Source: an uncultured Collinsella sp. (lineage in GTDB: Bacteria > Actinomycetota > Coriobacteriia > Coriobacteriales > Coriobacteriaceae). From it: a stretch of DNA of 7,091 nt. The notes beneath the pieces were generated by a model. The model had not been told where the DNA came from and did not search any database. It worked only from the letters and a program-made list of their open reading frames with translations. The DNA is taken from assembly GCA_959602875.1 (NCBI GenBank), contig CAUGVQ010000101.1, forward strand, positions 1-7,091, given 5' to 3'. A program made the position numbers and the translations under genes. Shown one piece after another: positions 1 to 5,192 of the stretch (the first letter of the stretch is position 1; each line of letters opens with the position of its first letter).

Positions 1-44
1 CCGGCCTTGACGTCGAGGCAGGGTATGACGCGCTTTGTCAGCAT
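1..44 (-). CDS. hisF: Imidazole glycerol phosphate synthase cyclase subunit HisF, 5' end only
   Basis: This is the start of the cyclase subunit of IGP synthase, which uses ammonia delivered by HisH to convert PRFAR into imidazole glycerol phosphate and AICAR. Only 14 codons and two further bases are in the window; the rest lies beyond the left edge. The visible peptide, MLTKRVIPCLDVKA, matches the first beta strand of HisF barrels, and Asp11 sits at the known catalytic Asp position of the family. The ATG at 44-42 overlaps the end of hisA by 7 bp (ATGCTGA). It is preceded by a strong AGGAGGT ribosome binding site at 57-51 with a 6-nt spacer, so the start is well supported. The overlap and the partnership with hisH two genes upstream indicate one transcript with coupled translation. 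Confidence 0.93.
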   Translation of the reverse strand, partial: MLTKRVIPCLDVKA

Positions 45-862
45 GGGCGGACCTCCTGCCTAGCGGCGGTGGTGGCGCCCGTAGTGGCAGGGGCGCCCGT
101 GGCGTCGCACGCGAGGGCGTCGGTGGGGCCTGCAGCGGCGGCGAGGGCCGCCTCGAGCGTGAACGCGCCCTCGTAGAGCGCGCGGCCCGTGATGGCGCCC
201 TCGATTACATCGGGACCCGCCTGAGCGAGCGCGCGGATGTCCGCGAGCGACGATATGCCGCCCGAGGCAACCACGGGAAAGCCCGCAAGGGCGGCAACGC
301 GGCGGTACGCGTCCACGTCGATGCCGGTCTGCATGCCGTCGCGCGCGATATCGGTGTAGACAAGATGGCGAAAGCCCAGACTCGCGAGCTCGGAGACCAC
401 GTCGTCGAGCGTGCGCGGCACGTCCTCGCGCCAGCCGTTCACCCTAACCTGGCCGTCGCGCGCCGCCACATCGGCCACCAGCACATCGCCAAAGGCGCGG
501 GCGGCCACCTCGGCAAAGCCCGGCTCGGTCACGAGCACTGTGCCGAGCGCGATGCGTGCGCACCCAAACCCTACAAGCTCGTCGATGCGTGCGAGCGAGC
601 GCACGCCACCGCCCACGTCGACTGAGAGGCCCTCGACCTCGCAGATCGCCTTGATGGCTGCGGTGTTGGCGGCTCGCGCGTCCTCGTCCTCCTCAAGGGC
701 GGCAGAAAGGTCCACGACGTGCACCCACTCGGCGCCGGCCTCGGCAAACGCGCGCGCCTGCGCGGCCGGGTCGTCCGCATAGACCTTGCAGCGCGAACGG
801 TCGCCACGCTCGAGACGGACCACGCGGCCCGCCACCAAGTCGATTGCCGGAAAGAGAATCAT
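38..862 (-). CDS. hisA: HisA, ProFAR isomerase
   Basis: A 274-residue TIM-barrel isomerase that converts ProFAR to PRFAR, the substrate of HisF. The family signatures are clear: FPAIDL with catalytic Asp8, VRLERGD (16-21), VGGGVRS (83-89), a second acidic residue at the end of strand 5 (ADV, Asp131), YTDIARDG with Asp171, VASGGISS (198-205) and GRALYEGAFTLEAAL (226-240). The GGG form of the 83-89 motif and the RGD early loop fit true HisA rather than bifunctional PriA of other actinobacteria, which normally has SGGIRD. The loop after Asp131 is two residues longer than in short HisA/PriA enzymes. Canonical homology ends near residue 240. The last 34 residues are Ala/Thr/Gly-rich and end in Cys, making the protein about 30 residues longer than usual. 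The start overlaps the hisH stop (ATGA, 859-862) and has an AGGGGG ribosome binding site 7 nt upstream. Confidence 0.96.
   Translation of the reverse strand: MILFPAIDLVAGRVVRLERGDRSRCKVYADDPAAQARAFAEAGAEWVHVVDLSAALEEDEDARAANTAAIKAICEVEGLSVDVGGGVRSLARIDELVGFGCARIALGTVLVTEPGFAEVAARAFGDVLVADVAARDGQVRVNGWREDVPRTLDDVVSELASLGFRHLVYTDIARDGMQTGIDVDAYRRVAALAGFPVVASGGISSLADIRALAQAGPDVIEGAITGRALYEGAFTLEAALAAAAGPTDALACDATGAPATTGATTAARQEVRPC
51..57 (-). promoter_or_regulatory. Ribosome binding site of hisF
   Basis: AGGAGGT on the minus strand, 6 nt before the hisF ATG. It lies inside the last codons of hisA, so the extended C-terminal tail of HisA covers this site. Confidence 0.8.
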
Positions 863-1599
863 GCGATCGCCCCCTGGCAGATACTCGTGAAGTTTCGCAA
901 GATGCCCGCGCCGTGGGCGGAAGACTTCTCGGGGTGGAACTGGCAGCCAAAGATGTTGCCGTGCCAGATGACCGAGGGGATGGCGCGCGCGTAGAACGTG
1001 TGCGCGGCGACGTCCTGCGCGTCGGCATCCTCGGCCACGGCATACGAATGGGTGAAGTAGACATTTGCACCCTCGTCAAAACCGGCGAGAAGCGGGCAGG
1101 AGCGGCCGCGCTCGGTCAGATGGACCTGGTCCCACCCCACGTGCGGAATCTTGAGGCGCCGCGCGGGCAGGAGCGTGCAGGAGCCCTTGAGCACGCCGAG
1201 GCCGCGCACCCAGCGCGTGCCGCCCTCGGCAAAGACCATGCCCGGTGCAAGGCCCTCTCCGCGGGGCGAGGTAGCCTTTGCAAGCGGCGCCTCGACAGGC
1301 ACGCCTTCGTCGCCGCAGTCAAACAGAAGCTGCTGGCCCAGACAGATGCCCAAAAAAGGCGTGCCCGCACCGCCGGCGATGGCCTCGGTTATGGCCGCGT
1401 CCTGCCCCGATGCCCGCATGAAGCTGATGGCGTCAAAAAACGAGCCCACGCCGGGCAGGACGATGCCGTCCGCCTGGCGGATCTTGTCTGGGTCGTCAGT
1501 CGCCACCGCCTGCGCGCCGGCGCGCGAAAGGCCGCGCACCACGCTCGAGAGGTTTCCCTTGTGGTAGTCGACAACGACGATACGCGGGCTAGCCCCCAC
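859..1599 (-). CDS. hisH: HisH, glutamine amidotransferase subunit of IGP synthase
   Basis: A 246-residue class I glutamine amidotransferase that hydrolyses glutamine and passes ammonia to HisF. The catalytic triad is visible: Cys86 in GICLGQQ, and His222 and Glu224 in FHPEKSS. Other HisH features are VVVDYHKGNLSSV (8-20), VLPGVGSF (47-54), PHVGWDQV (152-159) and YFTHSYA (181-187). HisH is usually about 200 residues. The excess lies mainly in an insertion at roughly residues 97-132, between the nucleophile motif and the GLGVLKG segment. The start is GTG at 1599-1597; no ATG is suitably placed and beta strand 1 begins only a few residues in. The ribosome binding site is modest (AGGGG at 1613-1609, 9 nt away). 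Unlike its neighbours, this gene does not touch the one before it: 121 bp containing a tandem repeat separate it from hisB. Confidence 0.95.
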   Translation of the reverse strand: MGASPRIVVVDYHKGNLSSVVRGLSRAGAQAVATDDPDKIRQADGIVLPGVGSFFDAISFMRASGQDAAITEAIAGGAGTPFLGICLGQQLLFDCGDEGVPVEAPLAKATSPRGEGLAPGMVFAEGGTRWVRGLGVLKGSCTLLPARRLKIPHVGWDQVHLTERGRSCPLLAGFDEGANVYFTHSYAVAEDADAQDVAAHTFYARAIPSVIWHGNIFGCQFHPEKSSAHGAGILRNFTSICQGAIA

Positions 1600-1638
1600 T
1601 ATCCGTCACCCCTTTTTCGGTCAAACGCACGCCAGCGA

Positions 1639-1706
1639 GGCCGAGTGCACGAAACGAACCCGTCCCCAAATTGGCCGGGTGCACGAAACGAACCCGTCCC
1701 CAAATG
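1639..1706. repeat. 34-bp tandem direct repeat, two copies
   Basis: Copy 1 occupies 1639-1672 and copy 2 1673-1706. A 27-bp core (1645-1671 and 1679-1705) is identical in both, running from GTGCACGAAACG to CCGTCCCCAAAT. With the preceding GGCCG[A/G] the match is 33 bp with one mismatch, at 1644/1678. In copy 2 a 5-bp stem can form (CGGGT 1676-1680 with ACCCG 1692-1696, 11-nt loop); the mismatch breaks this pairing in copy 1. The location between two operon genes and the GGGGACGGGTTCG-like minus-strand sequence suggest a dispersed intergenic element of the REP kind. That assignment is inference, because a single window cannot show other genomic copies. Confidence 0.9.
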
Positions 1707-1720
1707 AGCCCCAAATGAGC
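1698..1720. repeat. 11-bp tandem repeat abutting the hisB stop
   Basis: CCCCAAATGAGC occurs at 1698-1709 and again at 1709-1720, a period of 11 bp sharing one base. The second copy ends exactly where the hisB stop codon begins. The CCCCAAAT part is shared with the end of the 34-bp repeat, so this looks like a partial duplication of the element's end. Confidence 0.75.
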
Positions 1721-2434
1721 CTAGAGGGCGCCCTTGGTGGAGGGCACGCCCGTCACGCGCGGGTCAAGCGCGCAGGCGGCACGCATAGCGCGGCCCGCGG
1801 CCTTGAACGCCGCCTCGATGATGTGGTGCGTGTTGGCACCGGCAAGCTCGCGCACGTGCAGCGTCAGGCGCGCGTCACGGGCAAAGGCGTAGAAGAACTC
1901 GACCGCAAGCTCGGCATCGAATGCGCCCACACGCTCAGTCGGCAGCGGCAGCGTGCAATACGCCTGGCCGCGGCCGGAGATATCGACCACTGTCTGCACG
2001 AGCGCCTCGTCGAGCGGGACCGTGCAGTCGGCAAAGCGCGTGATGCCCGCCTTGTCGCCCAGTGCCTCAGCAAAGGCCTGGCCGAGCACGATGCCCGTGT
2101 CCTCGACGGTGTGGTGCGCGTCGATATCGGTATCGCCCACCACCTTGACCTTGAGGTCAAAGAGGCCGTGGCGGCCAAAAGCGTTGAGCATGTGGTCAAA
2201 AAACGGCACACCGGTGTCGATGTCGCAGGTGCCCGAGCCGTCGAGACCGAGCGTGATGGTGATGTCGGTCTCCGACGTCCGACGCGCAACGCTCGCGGCG
2301 CGCGGCGCGTCTGCCGGGAGGCTCGACCCTTTGAAGAGCGAGGTCAAGCCCGAACTCTGGCGCGCATCCACCTCAGACACGGTCGCTGCCGAGGTCTCGG
2401 CCAGGGTCTTGGGCTGTTTGCGGTAAACGGTCAT
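1721..2434 (-). CDS. hisB: Imidazoleglycerol-phosphate dehydratase HisB
   Basis: Monofunctional IGP dehydratase, which removes water from imidazole glycerol phosphate to give imidazole acetol phosphate, the substrate of HisC. It is a Mn-dependent enzyme. The two metal-binding motif pairs are intact: FDHML (79-83) with DAHHTVED (105-112), and the second-half NTHHIIEAAFK (201-211). The family's C-terminal STKG (232-235) is also present. There is no fused histidinol-phosphatase domain, unlike enterobacterial HisB. The dehydratase core starts at about residue 48 (SVARRTSETDI), so this 237-residue protein has an N-terminal extension of about 45 residues rich in Ser/Ala/Thr. The ATG start is supported by a strong AAGGAGGG site and an ATGA overlap with the hisC stop, so I take the extension as translated. 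The stop is TAG. Confidence 0.96.
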   Translation of the reverse strand: MTVYRKQPKTLAETSAATVSEVDARQSSGLTSLFKGSSLPADAPRAASVARRTSETDITITLGLDGSGTCDIDTGVPFFDHMLNAFGRHGLFDLKVKVVGDTDIDAHHTVEDTGIVLGQAFAEALGDKAGITRFADCTVPLDEALVQTVVDISGRGQAYCTLPLPTERVGAFDAELAVEFFYAFARDARLTLHVRELAGANTHHIIEAAFKAAGRAMRAACALDPRVTGVPSTKGAL

Positions 2435-3525
2435 CGTCCCTCCTTACGTGTGAGCTCGCTGAGGGCACAGACGAGCGCATCGTTTTCTTCTGGTGTACCC
2501 ACCGTGAGGCGCAGGCACTCCGCGAGCCCCGGCGCAGAGCTGAAGTCGCGAACGAGTATCGAGTAGTCGTCGCGCAGGCGCCGGCGCACCTCGGCCGCAT
2601 GCGGCAGGCGCACGAGCAGAAAATTTGCCGCGCTTGGCCAGACGCGCACGCCCTCGAGCGCACCGAGGGCTGCGGCCAGGCGCTCGCGCTCGGCGCAGAT
2701 GGCCTCAACGCAGGGCCGGTAGGCGTCGCGCGCACGCACCGCGGCGAGCGCCGCCGCCTGGGTGAGCACGTTAACCGAGTAGATCTGACGCACCGCGGCA
2801 AAGACGTCGATGATATCGGCTGCGGCGAGCACGTAGCCCAGGCGGATGCCCGCCTCGCCAAAGGCCTTTGAGAGCGTGTGCAGAACCACGAGGTTGGGGC
2901 AGCGCGCAAGCAGCACCTCGGCAGAGGAGCCGGCCGGCGCGAACTCGCCGTACGCCTCATCCACCATCACGATGCCGGGGCACGCGGCGCAAACGCGCTC
3001 GACGAAGTCCAGCGGCACAAGGTTGCCCGTGGGATTGTTGGGCGAGGTCAGAATCACCATCGCCGCATTGCGCGCGGTGGCAAGCAGGGCCTGCTCGTCA
3101 AGAGCGAAGGTCTCCGCATCGCGGAAGACGCGCACGCTCTCGGTTTGGACAAGCGAGGCGAAAAACCCGTACTCGCTGAAGTCGGGCGGGCAGGTCACGA
3201 GCGTGCGCCCGGGCCCGCCGAAGGCGAGCAGAAAGTTGAAGAGGAGCTCGTCGCCGCCGTTGCCCACGCAGACGTTCTCACGCGCGAGGCCGTGGCGACT
3301 TGCCAGCTCGTCGCGCAGCTCGTTTGCCATGGGGTCGGGGTAGCGGTTGAGCGGTGTGGCAGCAAGCGCGCTATCGATGGCCTCGCGCACGCCCGCGGGC
3401 AAGGGATAGGTGTTCTCGTTGGCCGAAAGGTTGATCTTGCACGGCGAGAACGCCGGGTCGTAGGGCTCAATATCGGCCAGATGCGGCTGAACGAGGGCGC
3501 GCATGCGCTCGGAGAGCTGGGCCAT
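2431..3525 (-). CDS. hisC: Histidinol-phosphate aminotransferase HisC
   Basis: A 364-residue PLP-dependent class I/II aminotransferase that converts imidazole acetol phosphate plus glutamate to histidinol phosphate. Family features in order: LSANENTYPLP (33-43), RYPDP (61-65), VGNGGDELL (87-95), TSPNNPTGN (160-168), VDEAYGEF (188-195), the PLP-binding Lys220 in HTLSKAFGEAGIRLGY (216-231), and the C-terminal RDFSS plus LRLTVGTPEEN segments. Length and domain content are normal, making it the one complete his gene here without an obvious extension. The ATG lies 3 bp after the hisD TAG, and a GGAGGA site at 3538-3533 inside the end of hisD serves it. The stop overlaps the hisB start (ATGA, 2431-2434). 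Confidence 0.97.
   Translation of the reverse strand: MAQLSERMRALVQPHLADIEPYDPAFSPCKINLSANENTYPLPAGVREAIDSALAATPLNRYPDPMANELRDELASRHGLARENVCVGNGGDELLFNFLLAFGGPGRTLVTCPPDFSEYGFFASLVQTESVRVFRDAETFALDEQALLATARNAAMVILTSPNNPTGNLVPLDFVERVCAACPGIVMVDEAYGEFAPAGSSAEVLLARCPNLVVLHTLSKAFGEAGIRLGYVLAAADIIDVFAAVRQIYSVNVLTQAAALAAVRARDAYRPCVEAICAERERLAAALGALEGVRVWPSAANFLLVRLPHAAEVRRRLRDDYSILVRDFSSAPGLAECLRLTVGTPEENDALVCALSELTRKEGR
2438..2445 (-). promoter_or_regulatory. Ribosome binding site that fixes the hisB start
   Basis: AAGGAGGG on the minus strand, three to four bases before the ATG at 2434. It is the strongest site near this gene and supports the upstream start, and therefore the N-terminal extension, over any start near the conserved core. 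Confidence 0.8.
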
Positions 3526-3528
3526 GGC

Positions 3529-4965
3529 CTACTCCTCCCCCACCTGGGCGTCACGGGCGCTGCCGCACGCGCCGTCTGCGACCACCGGGACATCGTCGCC
3601 CGGCCAAGCGATTGCCGTAAGATCGGCGCCCTCGAGCGTCTCGGACGCAACGGCATCGGAGCCGCACTCGAGCACGCGGCGTCGCAGGCCCGCCGAGAGC
3701 GCGTGCGCCCACAGGCCCTCGGCCTCGGCCAGACGCTGCGTTGCCGGCGCATCGGCAAGCAGTCCCTCGGGCGTGTAGCAGATAACCGACGACTTCTTTT
3801 GGAAGTCTTCGACCGAAAGCGGGCTCGAGAACCGGGCGGTTCCGCCGGTGGGGAGCGTGTGGTTGGGACCGGCAACGTAATCGCCTAAGGGCTCGGAGCT
3901 CCAGGCGCCCACAAAGATCGCACCGGCGTTGCGGATCTTGCCGAGAAGCGCCATGGCGTCCGCGCAGTGCAGCTCGAGGTGCTCCGGCGCGATGGTGTTC
4001 ACCGCAGCGACGGCCGCCTCGAGGTCGGGGGCGACGATGATCATGCCCTCGGCATCGAGCGAGGCGCGCGTAATCTCGGCACGCGGGCTCTGCGCCACGA
4101 GCGTGTCGATCGCACGCTCGACCGCGCGCGCAAAGGCAGCATCGCAGGTGACGAGGTAGCAGGCGGCAAGCGGGTCGTGCTCGGCCTGCGCCATGAGGTC
4201 TGCCGCCACCACGGCGGGCGCCGCCGTACCGTCCGCAAGCACGCAGACCTCAGAGGGGCCGGCGACCATATCGATGCCCACATCGCCCGAGACGAGCTGC
4301 TTTGCCGCGGCCACATAGGCGTTGCCGGGACCGGTGATGACGTCGACCGCAGGTACCGTCTCGGTGCCGTAGGCAAGCGCCGCGATCGCCTGCGCTCCGC
4401 CCACGAGGTAGACCTCGTCCACGCCGCCGAGCTTTGCCGCGGCAAGCGTATAGGGCGAGATGGCGGGCGCGCCCGGGGCGGCGTCGCGCTGCGGCGGCGT
4501 CACCATGACCACGCGCTCTACGCCAGCCACCTTGGCCGGGATGGCGTTCATGAGAACGGTCGAGGGGTACTGCGCGCGCCCTCCCGGCACGTAGATGCCC
4601 GCCGCGGCAACGGGCGTCACCTGGACGCCGAGCAGGGTGCCGTCAGTGCGCGTGGTGAACCAGCTCTGGGTGAGCTCGCGCTCGTGAAACGCGCGGATCT
4701 GCGCGGCGGCGCGCTCAAGTGCGGCGCGAAAGGTGGGGTCGACGTTATCGAGCGCCCGGTCGAGCACCTCGTCCGGAAGCCGAAGGCTCTCGATCTCCAC
4801 CCCGTCGAAGGTGCGCGCATAGTCGCACAGGGCAGCGTCGCCCTCTTCGCGCACGCGCGCCACGATGCCGCGCGCCGCCTCAACAATCTCTGCCGGCAAC
4901 ACGCCCTTGCGCGTGAGCTGAGCCGCATTCAGGCGCTCGCCCGCCGCCAACGTTACCGTCCTCAT
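3529..4965 (-). CDS. hisD: Histidinol dehydrogenase HisD
   Basis: Catalyses the last two steps of histidine synthesis, oxidising L-histidinol through histidinal to histidine with two NAD+; it is a Zn enzyme acting as a dimer. Expected Zn ligands are present: Gln260 and His263 (MAQAEHD), Asp362 (LGDYVAGPNH) and His421 (AEGLWAH). The catalytic Glu328-His329 pair is in APEHLEL. Other signatures are GIYVPGGRAQYPS (123-135), VGGAQAIAALAYGTE (188-202), ITGPGNAYVAAAK (210-222) and GPSEV (236-240). I chose the ATG at 4965-4963, preceded by GAGGAGG with a 4-nt spacer, which gives 478 residues. The frame stays open upstream to a GTG at 5049, but that codon lies in a hairpin arm and has no ribosome binding site. 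About 45 residues beyond the usual end (after about residue 433) form an acidic, Ala/Val/Asp-rich tail. It is the first his gene of the run. Confidence 0.97.
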   Translation of the reverse strand: MRTVTLAAGERLNAAQLTRKGVLPAEIVEAARGIVARVREEGDAALCDYARTFDGVEIESLRLPDEVLDRALDNVDPTFRAALERAAAQIRAFHERELTQSWFTTRTDGTLLGVQVTPVAAAGIYVPGGRAQYPSTVLMNAIPAKVAGVERVVMVTPPQRDAAPGAPAISPYTLAAAKLGGVDEVYLVGGAQAIAALAYGTETVPAVDVITGPGNAYVAAAKQLVSGDVGIDMVAGPSEVCVLADGTAAPAVVAADLMAQAEHDPLAACYLVTCDAAFARAVERAIDTLVAQSPRAEITRASLDAEGMIIVAPDLEAAVAAVNTIAPEHLELHCADAMALLGKIRNAGAIFVGAWSSEPLGDYVAGPNHTLPTGGTARFSSPLSVEDFQKKSSVICYTPEGLLADAPATQRLAEAEGLWAHALSAGLRRRVLECGSDAVASETLEGADLTAIAWPGDDVPVVADGACGSARDAQVGEE

Positions 4966-4969
4966 AATT

Positions 4970-4976
4970 CCTCCTC
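4970..4976 (-). promoter_or_regulatory. Ribosome binding site that fixes the hisD start
   Basis: GAGGAGG on the minus strand, 4 nt before the ATG at 4965. It supports this start over the in-frame GTG at 5049. Confidence 0.85.
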
Positions 4977-5005
4977 GCCGCCCCAGGGCCACCGTGTCAT
5001 CCGTA

Positions 5006-5015
5006 GTTTGCAAAC
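5006..5015. promoter_or_regulatory. 10-bp perfect palindrome, possible operator
   Basis: GTTTGCAAAC is perfectly self-complementary and lies between the hairpin and the hisD ribosome binding site, 40-50 bp before the hisD ATG. Its size and position would suit a regulator-binding half-site pair, but a palindrome this short can occur by chance. Confidence 0.3.
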
Positions 5016-5054
5016 ACGGGGTGCGCGACCCAGCTGAAGTGCCGCGCACCCCGT
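5016..5054 (-). promoter_or_regulatory. Strong hairpin in the putative his leader
   Basis: ACGGGGTGCGCG (5016-5027) and CGCGCACCCCGT (5043-5054) are exact reverse complements, giving a 12-bp GC-rich stem with a 15-nt loop. In a hisD transcript it would sit about 50 nt upstream of the start codon. On the minus strand the stem is followed by GTTTGC rather than a T-run, and on the plus strand by ATAGCG, so a simple intrinsic terminator is doubtful in either direction. Possible roles are an attenuator-type structure, a protein-binding inverted repeat, or an mRNA-stabilising or processing hairpin at the ATPase-hisD boundary. Confidence 0.7.
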
Positions 5055-5068
5055 ATAGCGGAGTGTTT

Positions 5069-5077
5069 ACTTTATCA
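5069..5077 (-). promoter_or_regulatory. Candidate extended -10 promoter element for the his operon
   Basis: TGATAAAGT on the minus strand resembles an extended -10 (TGnTATAAT) with four of six hexamer matches, in the most AT-rich patch upstream of hisD. I see no good -35 at the usual spacing. Transcription from here would start near 5060 and place the 12-bp hairpin at the very 5' end of the leader. An alternative, TATACG at 5057-5052, would overlap the hairpin stem. Confidence 0.25.
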
Positions 5078-5192
5078 CGCTAAAGCGCCTCGCATCGGCA
5101 GACCACCGGCTTGCAACCATCTGCTAACACAGCCGCCCGCTGCGGCAGCCCGCTGCGCGCTCCGCCTCGCAGCTGCGCGCACGTGCGGCCTA

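Larger units (their letters stand above)
1600..1720. other. Intergenic gap inside the his operon, repeat-bearing
   Basis: The only large gap between his genes in the window. It contains a 34-bp tandem repeat, a short 11-bp repeat directly after the hisB stop, and a weak hisH ribosome binding site. I see no open reading frame with a ribosome binding site and no hairpin followed by a T-run, so nothing suggests transcription stops here. Confidence 0.8.
4966..5192. other. Intergenic region between transporter ATPase and hisD
   Basis: This 227-bp region has two parts. The half near the ATPase stop (about 5130-5192) is very GC-rich with several short self-complementary stretches: GCTGCG/CGCAGC at 5152-5157 and 5168-5173, and the 10-bp palindrome CGCACGTGCG at 5178-5187. 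No T-run follows on the minus strand. The half near hisD has an AT-richer patch (about 5055-5086), a 12-bp hairpin and a GTTTGCAAAC palindrome. The his leader and promoter most likely lie here. I find no tRNA, T-box consensus or His-rich leader peptide. Confidence 0.7.

Noticed and set aside
1639..1720. CRISPR array
   Set aside because: Only two adjacent units with no spacer of distinct sequence between them; this is a tandem repeat.
2878..3888. Long open frame on the plus strand (336 codons) antisense to hisC and hisD
   Set aside because: High GC makes antisense frames long. The minus strand encodes complete HisC and HisD with all active-site residues, and the plus frame is Arg/Gly/Ala/His-rich with no recognisable family.
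4962..5000. 12-residue open frame (MTRWPWGGEEEL) whose stop overlaps the hisD ATG (ATGA)
   Set aside because: Could be a coupling leader peptide, but it has no clear ribosome binding site, no His codons, and a frame this short is expected by chance.
3967..5037. Plus-strand open frame of 356 codons antisense to hisD
   Set aside because: Shadow of hisD; its composition (Arg/His/Gly-rich) is what complementing GC-rich codons produces, and it has no domain or convincing ribosome binding site.
4966..5049. Upstream in-frame GTG start for HisD at 5049
   Set aside because: It lies inside an arm of the 12-bp hairpin, lacks a ribosome binding site and adds 28 residues not expected for HisD, while the ATG at 4965 has GAGGAGG 4 nt upstream.
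5016..5054. Intrinsic terminator of the ATPase gene
   Set aside because: The stem is strong, but no T-run follows on the minus strand and it lies about 140 bp past the ATPase stop; it is kept as a regulatory hairpin candidate instead.
4966..5060. T-box riboswitch upstream of hisD
   Set aside because: The conserved AGGGTGGNACCGCG-type T-box sequence is absent; the nearest text (GGTGGCCCTGG) does not match.
5050..5117. Possible His-attenuator leader peptide, such as the 17-codon frame starting at 5117
   Set aside because: The translated peptide (MVASRWSADARRFSVIK) has no His codons and no good ribosome binding site.
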